Of a stretch of DNA of 64,000 bases, positions 27,547 to 37,207 are shown piece after piece. The notes under the pieces are model-generated. The model worked only from the letters and a program-made list of their open reading frames with translations. It did no database searches and was not told the DNA's origin. Position 1 is the stretch's first letter; each line of letters starts with the position of its first letter. Source of the DNA: GH45 sp046704385 (GTDB lineage Bacteria > Bacteroidota > Bacteroidia > Bacteroidales > SZUA-534); NCBI GenBank assembly GCA_046704385.1, contig JBJKSB010000071.1, positions 42,001 through 106,000 of the forward strand, given 5' to 3'. A program made the translations under genes and the position numbers.

Positions 27547-28017
27547 ATGCTATTACGAAAATTATTCATTATAAATTTAATTTGTGTAACATTCTTTATG
27601 GCACAAGGTCAGAAAAGTTGTTATGATTATGAAAACAAATGTGATGGTTATGGCCCGCCGTTTAAATATAGCGGACAATCGAAAAGTACCGTATTCAAAA
27701 AAGGACAGACATCAAGTTTTTACCTGGTTACTTATGGCGGATATGAGTACAGCGTTAGCATTTGTCAGGACCGCAATTTAAAAGGTATTTTCTTTAAAAT
27801 AAGAGAAGATAATCCACAAAAGACTATACTTTATGATAGTTCGGTGGAGGAAGATGATATGCTTTGGAAACAGTTTTATGTTAAAAAATCTAAACGCCTG
27901 ATTATCGAAGTCACCGTTCCCGAAAGTGAAGATGAAAATGAACGGTACAAAAAGAGTGTGGGTTGTGTTGCTGTAGTTGTGGAATACCTTCACTCAAGCG
28001 ACAAGGGATTTGATTGA
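27547..28017 (+). CDS. Small secreted four-cysteine protein, paralogue B
   Basis: A 156-residue secreted protein starting at ATG 27547 with a signal peptide ending MAQGQ. An in-frame TTG at 27529 would overlap the lipoprotein gene by 8 bp but adds only six residues and is less likely. The mature part has four cysteines (SC, KC, IC, GC) and shares the pattern of paralogue A, including GQ-x3-F/Y, EYSVSIC and LIIEVTV. The duplication on both sides of the lipoprotein suggests the two form a complex or act on different sides of one partner. The family is not recognised. Confidence 0.72.
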   Translation: MLLRKLFIINLICVTFFMAQGQKSCYDYENKCDGYGPPFKYSGQSKSTVFKKGQTSSFYLVTYGGYEYSVSICQDRNLKGIFFKIREDNPQKTILYDSSVEEDDMLWKQFYVKKSKRLIIEVTVPESEDENERYKKSVGCVAVVVEYLHSSDKGFD

Positions 28018-28026
28018 TTCTGAAAT

Positions 28027-30102
28027 ATGTTCAAATTTAATGGAAATATTTTTAAGACATTAGCCCTTGTAGTACTTTGGTTATATACTCCGGTAGGAGG
28101 CAGGAAAATATTCGCACAAAATGTCAATTTGCGAAATAATCAATATCTTAAATACGCTTCCCGATCTGCTGAAATGTCTGATTATATAACAGCAGCCGAA
28201 ATGTTGGAGCATTACCTTGAAATTAAGCCTGGTAATAATAAGGTTAAAGTAAAATTGGCTGGATACTATTTCAGAAACAAACAGTATGCAAAGGCTTTAG
28301 ATTTGATTGATGACCTGGCTAAATCCGGCTGGAAAAGCGATAAATTGCTGTTTCTGTCAGGACAATGCCTAAAGGCTTCAGGCGAATATGAAAAAGCCAT
28401 TAAATTGTTTGAACAATGCAGAAAGAAAACCAGAAACAAGTCGTTATCAACCAGTAGTGCAAAGGAAATTGTTGGATGTAAAGCGGCAATTGAGTCGATG
28501 TATGAGCCCAAAGACGTTTCCATTAAAAATTTAGAAAACCTAAACACAAAAAGTCAGGAATCATCGCCGGTTTACTTAAACGATTCAGTAATTATTTTTT
28601 CATCGATGAACCTTGACCGTGTGGTCGAAATACCAATTTATGATTCAGTTGTTGTTTCAAGAAATAAGCTTTTTTATGGTTATTTAAGTGATAGCAACTG
28701 GTACAAGGGGAAAATTTTACCGCCGGTTGTCAACGATGAAAATTATTATATTGCTAATGGGGCGTTTTCGTTAAATGGTGATCGGTTTTATTATACAAAA
28801 TGCAGCGAGAACTGGTTAAACCATAATGTATGCAAATTATATTATTGCACATATAATAAATACAGATATGGCATGCCTGAAAGTATCGATCTTGGTATTA
28901 ATAATCTTCAATACACAGCTACACACCCAACAACCGGTGAGACCTATGACAGTAATTATGAAGTAATTTATTTTGCTTCAGATATGCCAGGTGGTCTGGG
29001 GGGAATTGATCTTTGGTATATAGTTTACAATAGAGTAAAACATAGTTTTACCTCGCCAAAAAATTTGGGGAGCCACGTAAATACAAAGTATAACGAAGTA
29101 ACACCGTTTTATAATAATAAAACTAAAACCTTGTATTTTAGTTCAGACAGGCCAGATAGCTTTGGAGGATATGATATTTTTAAATCTACCGGAAGTTTAA
29201 AAAGCTGGAGTACTGTCCGCAATATTGGATATCCTTTTTGTACCAACGCCGACGATATGTATTTTATCTTAAATCATGATCAGGTGGATGGATTCTTGGT
29301 TTCGAACCGCACCGGGAGTAAAAAATTAGCTGATGAGTATTGCTGTTACGATATTAATTCGTTTCATATAAACAGTACCAACCGGGTGATGATAAAAGGT
29401 AATTTAATGGCGGCCATTGATCCGTCAATTGAGAAATATCTGAATAAAGGGATAGAAATGAGCAGTCCTGATTCATTGCCTGAATATAACCTACAGGTTG
29501 CATTATATCTGTATGCAAATAAATTGGCCGACGATTCATTATTCATAGCCACCGACACTATTGGCCATGATGGTTCATATTCATTTGCAGCAGAACCTGA
29601 TAACGAATACAAATTGTTCTTTTTTAATGATAATACCATTGAAAGCAGTTTGGAAGTTTCAACCAAAGATATTGATGATAAAAGCAAGCAGGATATTGCT
29701 GTAAAACCTTTAACCCTTGCTGTTTTACCAAAGCAGGCGCTTAAAATTAATAATATCAATTACGAGTTTGGCAGCAGCAATTTAACCAAAAATGCAAAAC
29801 AGGCTATTGATTCTTCAATACTCAGCCTGTTATTCGAGAATCCTGCATTAAATATTGAAATTAATTCGCATACTGATAGCGTCGGTGGTTTGGAATATAA
29901 TTATAAACTATCAGATTTAAGGGCAAAAAATGTGGTAAAGTATTTAATATCAAAGGGCATAGATTCAAACAGGTTAAGCTACCATGGTTATGGCGAATCG
30001 TTTCCCCTGTATCCGAATACGAATCCGGATGGTACTGATAATGTTGAGGGACGGGAAAAAAACCGAAGAACAGAATTTAAAATACTGAGTAAAAACAAAT
30101 AA
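28027..30102 (+). CDS. PorE-like TPR/PD40/OmpA-family T9SS protein
   Basis: A 691-residue exported protein. It carries a signal peptide (ends IFAQ), TPR-type helices (about 40-150: AAEMLEHYLEIKPGN, GEYEKAIKLFEQC), a PD40/WD40-like propeller (about 165-440: IYFASDMPGGLGGIDLWY, LYFSSDRPDSFGGYDIF) and a C-terminal OmpA peptidoglycan-binding domain (about 575-688: INSHTDSVGG, LSDLRAKNVVKYLISKG, EKNRRTEFK). This is the architecture of Porphyromonas PorE, which tethers the T9SS to the cell wall. The next gene, 9 bp on, encodes a PorP/SprF-like protein, the usual partner. It is probably a dedicated copy for this locus. Confidence 0.88.
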   Translation: MFKFNGNIFKTLALVVLWLYTPVGGRKIFAQNVNLRNNQYLKYASRSAEMSDYITAAEMLEHYLEIKPGNNKVKVKLAGYYFRNKQYAKALDLIDDLAKSGWKSDKLLFLSGQCLKASGEYEKAIKLFEQCRKKTRNKSLSTSSAKEIVGCKAAIESMYEPKDVSIKNLENLNTKSQESSPVYLNDSVIIFSSMNLDRVVEIPIYDSVVVSRNKLFYGYLSDSNWYKGKILPPVVNDENYYIANGAFSLNGDRFYYTKCSENWLNHNVCKLYYCTYNKYRYGMPESIDLGINNLQYTATHPTTGETYDSNYEVIYFASDMPGGLGGIDLWYIVYNRVKHSFTSPKNLGSHVNTKYNEVTPFYNNKTKTLYFSSDRPDSFGGYDIFKSTGSLKSWSTVRNIGYPFCTNADDMYFILNHDQVDGFLVSNRTGSKKLADEYCCYDINSFHINSTNRVMIKGNLMAAIDPSIEKYLNKGIEMSSPDSLPEYNLQVALYLYANKLADDSLFIATDTIGHDGSYSFAAEPDNEYKLFFFNDNTIESSLEVSTKDIDDKSKQDIAVKPLTLAVLPKQALKINNINYEFGSSNLTKNAKQAIDSSILSLLFENPALNIEINSHTDSVGGLEYNYKLSDLRAKNVVKYLISKGIDSNRLSYHGYGESFPLYPNTNPDGTDNVEGREKNRRTEFKILSKNK

Positions 30103-30111
30103 CAATCAGCG

Positions 30112-31155
30112 ATGCGGCTGTTTATTGTAAAAATATTACGGTTAACTATAATACAGGTACTTGTTGTATTTGCTGTTATGATAATAAGCACTCGGGGTTT
30201 AGCCCAGATTAATTCCTACTATAGCAGCAATGCCACTAAATGGCTGATAAATCCATCCCTTATTGGTGATAACGAGTTTGACTGGAATATTTATAATGTT
30301 CTAAGCACAAAAAGGGCATTAATGAATAAGCAACGTAATGCAATTTTGCTGGGTGGCGATTATAAATTCTTTCTGTTCCCGGACGAAATTAAAATGGGTG
30401 GTATAGTTGCACGCTCAAGCTATGTGGGTTTCCCGGTAAGTGATTTTGAATTTGCCGGTACAATTGCATACCAGAAAAGAATGCCTGGAGGTAATATTTC
30501 AGCCGGATTTCAAGCCAGCTTTGTACAGGTACAGGTTGATGCCAATCAGTTAATATTCCCTGATCAGTACAACCACCTTTTAGGAGGTTACGATGTATTG
30601 ACACCCAGTGCCGAACCACTGTCGGTTAATAATGTCAGTTATTTTGATGCCACAGCAGGTGCTGCTTACGACTTTAATTTAATCAATTATAAAAGCAGGA
30701 TTGGCTTAACAGTGTTTCATTTAAACCAGCCTAAATATTCCTTTTCTCTACAGGATGAACGAAAACCTATCGAAATGTTATTGCATTTAAACACCCTGCA
30801 TCGGTTGAACAACCTTTTAAGTTTGCAGCCTGAATATTATATGTTTAATTCAGATTATTTTATAGAACACAAAATTGGAGCAGTGCTGGGATTAAATTCA
30901 TTTCGGTTTTCAATACCGGTAAAATCGGTTTCGTTTGCCTCGTATTTAAGTTTACGAAACAACGAGTATCCCGATTTGGTTTTAACACAGTTAGGATTTA
31001 AATTTTATAAAATAACGTGTTTGCTTAATTATGATTTTTCGTTAGGCATTAACAATAGTTCACTCTTAAATTATAAGGTTTTTGAAATGGGTATAGTTTT
31101 TAACGGGTTTAATTCAAATCCGCCGAAATATGTTATACCATGTCAGGTATTTTAG
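30112..31155 (+). CDS. PorP/SprF-family T9SS outer-membrane protein
   Basis: A 347-residue outer-membrane barrel. The signal peptide ends GLAQ, and the mature start (INSYYSSNATKWLINPSLIG) carries a degenerate form of the family's Q-F-x-x-Y-x3-NPAYAG motif. Amphipathic strands continue to the C-terminus. SprF-type proteins are needed to secrete and anchor cargo with type B C-terminal domains, and such a cargo is encoded 9 bp downstream. Start and spacing (9 bp on both sides) fit one operon. Confidence 0.85.
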   Translation: MRLFIVKILRLTIIQVLVVFAVMIISTRGLAQINSYYSSNATKWLINPSLIGDNEFDWNIYNVLSTKRALMNKQRNAILLGGDYKFFLFPDEIKMGGIVARSSYVGFPVSDFEFAGTIAYQKRMPGGNISAGFQASFVQVQVDANQLIFPDQYNHLLGGYDVLTPSAEPLSVNNVSYFDATAGAAYDFNLINYKSRIGLTVFHLNQPKYSFSLQDERKPIEMLLHLNTLHRLNNLLSLQPEYYMFNSDYFIEHKIGAVLGLNSFRFSIPVKSVSFASYLSLRNNEYPDLVLTQLGFKFYKITCLLNYDFSLGINNSSLLNYKVFEMGIVFNGFNSNPPKYVIPCQVF

Positions 31156-31164
31156 TTATATAAT

Positions 31165-34100
31165 ATGCATCGGTTGTGTCATAAATTAATATTGATTATA
31201 AGCTTGCTTGCGCTTGCTTTACCAGCTTTGTCACAGGTTAAAGGGTATTTTAACTGTGATGATTCAGTGAGCTGCGGGCCAATGTTGGTGAAATTCACAT
31301 ATTATAGCGGCACCATTCAGCCCACTCAATATAATTGGGATTTTGGCAATGGGCAAACATCAGATATTATGAATCCGGCGGTGCAATATGACATACCGGG
31401 TAAATACACCGTAACCCTAATAACGGTTGATGGCCAGCTAAACAGTGATACAATTATAAAAACCAATTATATTATTATCCATAACAAACCTATTGCCGAT
31501 TTTATTTTAAAAACACCATCAAAAGGATGTATCCCATTATCAGTAGTTTTTGAACAGGCTGTTATTTTGGCTGATACAACTATAAAAAACTATTTATGGG
31601 ATTTTGGTGATAATCATTCTGCAAACAGTGCTATTGTGAATAATACTTATGTAAAAGGAGGAAATTATAATTTAATGTTGCATGTAACCGACAATAATAA
31701 CTGTGAAGATATAATATATAAAGACTCATTGATAACGGCATATGCAAAGCCATCGGTGGATTTTTCTTCCACCGAAAGTATTTCATGTAATGATACCCTG
31801 ACTGTCAGGTTTAATCAGGTTTCAAATATAGAAAATGCCAAATCGTATCTGTGGAATTTTGGTGATAACGGATATTCAAACGTACAAAGCCCGTATCATA
31901 AATATCAGGACTTTGGTTCATATAATGTTAAATGCGTAATTACAGATAATAATAATTGCGTTGATTCAATTGAAAAGTCCAATTATGTAATACTTAACAA
32001 AGTATACAGAAATATTCAAATTAATAAAGATATAATTTGCCGAAATACGTTATTGCCGGTTATTAACACTTCGACAGGAATTAATAACTATAAATGGGAT
32101 TTTGGAGATGGAACCTATTCAACCGATTCAAATCCAGTAAAACACTATAAAAATTCAGGAAATTTTACCTTAAAGATAATTACAACTTTTAATGGTTTTT
32201 GTACTGATACAATCATTAAGGCAATTACCGTCGATTCAATTAAAGCTGGTTTTGTAAGTAATAAAAATCATTTATGTGAATTGCCAGCTGTTGTGTCCTA
32301 TAAGGATGCATCTATCGGGGCATCAACATGGAATTGGAAATTTGGAAATGGTAAAACCTCAAACCAGGTTGATCCGGAAGTTACCTATGTAAAAAATGCA
32401 TTTATTAATAAAAATCTGAAGCAATTATATTCTGATACTTTAATTGTATCAAGTGAAGCTGGCTGTTATGATACTTTAATTGTTGACAGCAGTGTGTTTG
32501 TTATTTTGCCAAATATCTATTTTACACCAAACGATTCCAGTCAGTATACAAACCTGATAGAAGGTTGCGCACCGCTTACCATCAATTTTCAAAATAAATC
32601 GGTGGCGACTGATTTAAACGACACTATATCAGAATTTAAGTGGACTTTTGGAGGAACAGTTGAATCAATTGAAAAAAATCCTGTATATCAATTTAATGAG
32701 CTGGATAGTATACAGGTTGTTTTAAATGTAATTAATGAATCGGGATGCACAAACTCTGATTCAATCACAATTAGAACGGGAAAACCATTGGTGGCAGATT
32801 TTTCATATGATATTCCTGATGAAATTTGTGGATCGGAAAAAGTTCAATTGTTCGATGAATCAAGAGAGACTGGTCTTGCAAATGCCTGGAAATGGGAATT
32901 TAGTGATGAAACTAATTCTAAGGAAAAAAATCCGGAACATGTATTTTTAGATACCGGATACGTTGGAGCCAGGTTGACTGTTTTTTATAATGGTTGTTTT
33001 GATGAAGGTTCAGTTAAAGAGGTAAAGGGTATAACCTATGTTAAAGGTCCTGCCGGTAATTTAAGCTACCAGCTTGATTGTAGTAAACCCCATGATTTCA
33101 CATTTGCAAATGAAATAAACGATTTTGATCGTTTTTATTGGCGGTTTGGCGATGGTACAGGAGATTCTACTCAAAATTTAATAGTAAAACATACTTATAA
33201 AAATAAAAGTTACTACATGGTAGGTTTAACAGCCGAAAATAATCGAACAGGTTGTTCACTTCAGGTAAATGGAATTATTAATGTCAGCGATGTAAAAGCG
33301 GATTTTAATATTGATAATATTCATGCTTGTGTTGATGATTCTGTATATTTCGATCCCAAACCGTCCATTGATGAAGTAAGTTTTCCCTATGAAAATGAAT
33401 CTGTAAAGTATATATGGGATTTTGATGATAAAGAAATTCCTTCGAATGATGCCATTAAATTTAAGTTTTTGGAAAAAGGAGAACACAGAATTGTGCTTAC
33501 TGTAAAAGGGGCTAACGGATGTGTCTCAACAGTCGGTAAAACTATTAAATCATACAAACCCAAAGCCCTTTTTACCATGGACGACTCCATTGGTTGTATT
33601 CCTTTATTGGTAAATTTTACAAACCTATCAGTAACCGATACTTTATGGAAATCATTTAAGTGGGATTTTGGTGACGAAATAGTTTCAAATGAAACTACGC
33701 CGCAACATAAATTTCAAAAAAATAATCAGTTTAATATTAAACTTGTAGCTGAAGACGCTCTTGGTTGTAAAGATACAATGATAAAAGCAGGAAGTGTATT
33801 GGCATCGAGGCCCATGCCAAATTTTACAATTGGAAAACAAACGGTTTGTTTAAAAGATTCTATAAAGTTTGTAAACAATTCTCCAGGGATGGGTATTTTA
33901 TGTGACTGGCATTTTGGCGATGGTACAACTTCCGATGAATTTAGCCCCATTCATGCATATTCCGATACGGGTAAATATGACATATCACTCTATATGATCG
34001 ATTCCTTGGGTTGTGATACTTTGAGTACTTTTCCCGGATACCTGAAAGTGGTGGGTTTACCTAAAGCAGATTTTAATTTAAAAATCCATAACGTATCCTG

Positions 34101-35541
34101 TTACCCGGCATTGGTCGAATTTACAGATAATAGCCTTGGAGATAGTATTGTTACATGGAACTGGGATTTTGGTGACAAGAGCCAAAATTCAGCAGTTAAA
34201 AATCCTTTACATACGTATAACCAATCAGGTAATTTTAATGTTTCATTGAAAGTCACTACCGTGGATGGTTGCACGGATACTGATTTAGTTGAAAATCTGG
34301 TTAAAATTAAGGGCCCATACGCAGCAATTAATCTTAAAGATACCACCTGCAAAGATGTTCCTTTCACAATGAGTATGCTTGATAGTACTAATATTTACTA
34401 TTTTGAATGGGTATTAAGTAATAATGAAATTATTAATGATTATTCTTTTGACTTGCAGTTTCATGAGTTTGGAGAACATGAAGTATCACTTTATCTGAAG
34501 AGCGACTCGGCTGGCACTTGTGACAAGATTATAAACAAAAAAACCTTTGTACCCACTTTAATAAGTGCATATGTTGTTGATGACAGCATGGGTTGTGCAC
34601 CACATCTTGTGAATTTTGCTGAAAATGCAGTAGGTGCATACTCATATTTTTGGGAATTCGAAGAAGGAGGAGTTTCAATTTCACAAGATCCGGCGTATAC
34701 GTTTACACGGGCTGGAAACTATTCAGTTAAATTATTGGTATCAAATACTTCCGGATGCAATGATTCCAGTTTTAAAAATATATTGGTAAATCCATTACCA
34801 ACAATAATACTGAGTGATGATATGATTATTTGCAGGGATGATACAGCAACAGTAGTAGCTACGGGAGGTGTTGGTTATAAGTGGTTAGCAAACAATGAAA
34901 TAACAAATAATATTACTCCAATTACCGGCGTTTTTCCTGATTCAACACGACGGTATGTTGTAGAAGTAGTTGATTCAAATTTGTGTGTTGATACGGCCGG
35001 AGTTACCATTTTTGTGCAGCAAAAACCAGTATCTGTTGTTTATAGCAATGATACTATGATAATAATCGGCGATGAGGTAGAATTAAGCGCAGGACAATCA
35101 GGTGGTGACTATTTTAAATGGAGTCCAAACGATAATATCAGTTGTGTCGATTGTTTTTCAGTATTTGCCAAGCCTGTTGAAAAAACAGTATATAAGTTTA
35201 TCGTTATGGATCGTAATGAATGTTTTTCTGTTTATGATTCTGTCCAGATAAGTATTGATTATAAATATTCAGTTGATTTACCAAATGCATTTACTCCGAA
35301 TAATGATGGCATTAACGATGTAATTTATGTTAAAGGTTGGGGAATTAAAGAATTGTTGGATTTTAGTGTTTATAATGCTAATAATAAAAAGGTTTTTCAG
35401 ACGCAGGATATTAATGTTGGGTGGGATGGGACTGATAATATGGTGGAACTTCCAGCTGGTGTCTATTATTACTCGGTTAAAGTATTGGGATATGATGACA
35501 TTCAAAGGGAAAAGGCAGGGAGTATTTTCATTTTAAAATAA
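31165..35541 (+). CDS. Giant PKD-repeat surface protein with type B T9SS (gliding-type) C-terminal domain
   Basis: A 1458-residue secreted protein. After the signal peptide (ends ALSQ) I count about 14 PKD or PKD-like units between residues 25 and 1200, marked by W-D-F-G-D variants (YNWDFGNGQTS, YKWDFGDGTYS, WNWDFGDKSQ, YFWEFEEGG). Most units contain a cysteine, which suggests disulfides. Two Ig-like segments follow (about 1205-1370). The last 85 residues are a type B sorting domain (LPNAFTPNNDGINDV, FSVYNANNKKVF, WDGT, LPAGVYYYSV). It is likely a filamentous adhesin displayed by the two preceding T9SS proteins. The ligand is unknown. Confidence 0.93.
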   Translation: MHRLCHKLILIISLLALALPALSQVKGYFNCDDSVSCGPMLVKFTYYSGTIQPTQYNWDFGNGQTSDIMNPAVQYDIPGKYTVTLITVDGQLNSDTIIKTNYIIIHNKPIADFILKTPSKGCIPLSVVFEQAVILADTTIKNYLWDFGDNHSANSAIVNNTYVKGGNYNLMLHVTDNNNCEDIIYKDSLITAYAKPSVDFSSTESISCNDTLTVRFNQVSNIENAKSYLWNFGDNGYSNVQSPYHKYQDFGSYNVKCVITDNNNCVDSIEKSNYVILNKVYRNIQINKDIICRNTLLPVINTSTGINNYKWDFGDGTYSTDSNPVKHYKNSGNFTLKIITTFNGFCTDTIIKAITVDSIKAGFVSNKNHLCELPAVVSYKDASIGASTWNWKFGNGKTSNQVDPEVTYVKNAFINKNLKQLYSDTLIVSSEAGCYDTLIVDSSVFVILPNIYFTPNDSSQYTNLIEGCAPLTINFQNKSVATDLNDTISEFKWTFGGTVESIEKNPVYQFNELDSIQVVLNVINESGCTNSDSITIRTGKPLVADFSYDIPDEICGSEKVQLFDESRETGLANAWKWEFSDETNSKEKNPEHVFLDTGYVGARLTVFYNGCFDEGSVKEVKGITYVKGPAGNLSYQLDCSKPHDFTFANEINDFDRFYWRFGDGTGDSTQNLIVKHTYKNKSYYMVGLTAENNRTGCSLQVNGIINVSDVKADFNIDNIHACVDDSVYFDPKPSIDEVSFPYENESVKYIWDFDDKEIPSNDAIKFKFLEKGEHRIVLTVKGANGCVSTVGKTIKSYKPKALFTMDDSIGCIPLLVNFTNLSVTDTLWKSFKWDFGDEIVSNETTPQHKFQKNNQFNIKLVAEDALGCKDTMIKAGSVLASRPMPNFTIGKQTVCLKDSIKFVNNSPGMGILCDWHFGDGTTSDEFSPIHAYSDTGKYDISLYMIDSLGCDTLSTFPGYLKVVGLPKADFNLKIHNVSCYPALVEFTDNSLGDSIVTWNWDFGDKSQNSAVKNPLHTYNQSGNFNVSLKVTTVDGCTDTDLVENLVKIKGPYAAINLKDTTCKDVPFTMSMLDSTNIYYFEWVLSNNEIINDYSFDLQFHEFGEHEVSLYLKSDSAGTCDKIINKKTFVPTLISAYVVDDSMGCAPHLVNFAENAVGAYSYFWEFEEGGVSISQDPAYTFTRAGNYSVKLLVSNTSGCNDSSFKNILVNPLPTIILSDDMIICRDDTATVVATGGVGYKWLANNEITNNITPITGVFPDSTRRYVVEVVDSNLCVDTAGVTIFVQQKPVSVVYSNDTMIIIGDEVELSAGQSGGDYFKWSPNDNISCVDCFSVFAKPVEKTVYKFIVMDRNECFSVYDSVQISIDYKYSVDLPNAFTPNNDGINDVIYVKGWGIKELLDFSVYNANNKKVFQTQDINVGWDGTDNMVELPAGVYYYSVKVLGYDDIQREKAGSIFILK

Positions 35542-35781
35542 CTGTTATCTGTAAGATAATATTAATGTGAGAATGGTAAAAGCAAAATAAATTGTTCCTG
35601 TCCTTCGGCCCAATTTGTACAAATCAGTTATCATATATATACTACTTTAATTAACATTTACACTGGTAATATAACATTTGTATCGGTTTTATTTAACAAG
35701 TGTCACATATTAATATATAAAAGCTTTATTACTTTAGTAACAGGTGAATTTTAAATTTATCATTAACTAATCTGATTTATT

Positions 35782-36705
35782 ATGAAAAAACATTTACTAT
35801 TAGCACTATTTTTTATGGCAGCTCTGACCTATACTAAGGCACAGGAGCTGTTAGTTGGTGGAAACATGGAAGACGATCAGGCTTGGCAATTTTCAACCCC
35901 TAATGGTTCTGATGCTGCTGATTTAGTAACTCCAACATTTAATTATACTGAAGATATGCCGACAGGCGGAGCCGGAGGATGCCTGGAACTAACCGGTTAT
36001 GGTCAGACTCGGAGTGTTACGTGGCAGGAAATAACAATAGTACCTGGAGATACCTACTCATTTACAGGATTTGTTAAGAATATTTCTGCAGATGCTCTTG
36101 AAAATACCTGGATTGAAGTTATTTTATCAAGGACTGAACCTAATCCTGATACAGATTATGGTGCAGGATTTGGTGATTATATTTATTCCAACAACAGCTG
36201 GATGGCTGCTCCTTATGGTGATTTTACAGAACTTGATGGTGACTTGCTTTCAACCATGCAATTATCTTTAAAAGGAAATGGTGATGATGTTGCTGATGAA
36301 GTATTAACAGAACCTACCTTTGTAATTCCTGATACAATTTCAACAAATATCTGGTATGTGGCTATCAAAGCTGGTTGCTGGAATACTGCAGGTGATGATA
36401 ATCCAACCTTCGACTTTTTATTTGATGAACTCAGCCTGATTGACCAGGATGGTGTTTCAGTTAGAAGTACGGCAGTAAATAAAATGCTTGAAATTTTCCC
36501 GAATCCTTCAACAGGTTTGGTTAACCTGAAATTAGATGAGCCGGCAAGTATTAAGGTTTACAATACTCTGGGTAAAGAAGTAAAATCAATGAATCTTAAT
36601 AACCAAATGAACTCAATTGATTTGAGCGATTTAAATAAAGGTATTTACATTATTAAGGCTGATAACGGAAAAGAAACCACATTAAACAAACTTATTCTTG
36701 AATAG
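35782..36705 (+). CDS. Secreted protein with T9SS type A sorting domain, CBM-like
   Basis: A 307-residue protein with a signal peptide (TKAQ), a beta-sandwich of about 200 residues opening LLVGGNMEDDQAWQF and containing GDTYSFTGFVKN and WIEVILSRTEP (the style of CBM4/CBM9-type carbohydrate-binding modules), and a C-terminal type A T9SS tail (IFPNPSTGLVNL, IKVYNTLGKEV, LNKGIYIIKA). It is rich in Asp and Gly. It is separated by 240 bp from the preceding array and followed by two intrinsic terminators, so it is its own transcription unit. The target is unknown. Confidence 0.8.
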   Translation: MKKHLLLALFFMAALTYTKAQELLVGGNMEDDQAWQFSTPNGSDAADLVTPTFNYTEDMPTGGAGGCLELTGYGQTRSVTWQEITIVPGDTYSFTGFVKNISADALENTWIEVILSRTEPNPDTDYGAGFGDYIYSNNSWMAAPYGDFTELDGDLLSTMQLSLKGNGDDVADEVLTEPTFVIPDTISTNIWYVAIKAGCWNTAGDDNPTFDFLFDELSLIDQDGVSVRSTAVNKMLEIFPNPSTGLVNLKLDEPASIKVYNTLGKEVKSMNLNNQMNSIDLSDLNKGIYIIKADNGKETTLNKLILE

Positions 36706-36722
36706 AATGATATAAAAAATAA

Positions 36723-36753
36723 AATCAGGGCAGATACTGTTGTCCCGATTTTT
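36723..36753 (+). terminator. First of two tandem intrinsic terminators
   Basis: AATC-A-GGG (36723-36730) pairs with CCC-GATT (36744-36750), followed by TTTTTG. The stem is interrupted. It lies 18 bp after the secreted-protein stop. Confidence 0.5.
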
Positions 36754-36765
36754 GTTTAGAATTAG

Positions 36766-36799
36766 CCCCTTGTAAATTATTTTTGCAAGGGGTTTTTTT
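36766..36799 (+). terminator. Strong intrinsic terminator
   Basis: CCCCTTG (36766-36772) and CAAGGGG (36786-36792) form a 7-bp stem followed directly by seven T. It closes the T9SS type A protein gene. Confidence 0.85.
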
Positions 36800-36906
36800 A
36801 TGATTTTAAGATATTTTATAAAAAAAATGCTTTGGTTGTTTGCTAAATATAAAAATTTGATTATATTATTATCATTATAATTGATAAATATATTATCATT
36901 TTAAAT

Positions 36907-37068
36907 ATGAAAACAAACAATCAAATACTCAGCGATTTATGCTTAAAGTCAAAAGAGCTTGAGCGGCTTATTAAAGCATTTGACTTATCCGTTGAAAAAT
37001 GCGGTAACTATAAAAATAATCCTGCACAAAAAATGAAACCGGTAAAACATGCCTTTGCCAGATTATGA
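36907..37068 (+). CDS. Hypothetical 53-residue protein
   Basis: An ATG at 36907 opens 53 codons ending TGA at 37066-37068. The product is basic and helical (LCLKSKELERLIKAFDLSVEKCG) with a flexible tail. There is no signal peptide or known motif. Upstream lie repeated TTATCA/TGATAA elements (TTATCA at 36869, TGATAA at 36882, TTATCA at 36893), a possible operator. It is preceded by strong terminators, so it would need its own promoter. It may be a small DNA- or protein-binding protein, or chance. Confidence 0.4.
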   Translation: MKTNNQILSDLCLKSKELERLIKAFDLSVEKCGNYKNNPAQKMKPVKHAFARL

Positions 37069-37197
37069 GTAGGTTAATACATTATTCGAGTGATCAAATT
37101 TTTAAAATCTTTGTTATGATTTCGGAAAAATTAAATTGATCATTGAATATCATAAATGATGTTCCTATATTTAGATAAAATATTCAATCAAAATTAT

Positions 37198-37204
37198 AGG
37201 AGGT
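37198..37204 (+). promoter_or_regulatory. Unusually strong Shine-Dalgarno site
   Basis: AGGAGGT lies four to six bases before the ATG at 37208. Most genes in this window show no such site, as is usual in Bacteroidota, so it stands out and fixes this start. Confidence 0.7.
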
Positions 37205-37207
37205 AAT

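Noticed and set aside
29364..29759. A 131-codon open frame antisense to the PorE-like gene.
   Set aside because: It mirrors the codons of a well-supported gene and shows no domain or start signal.
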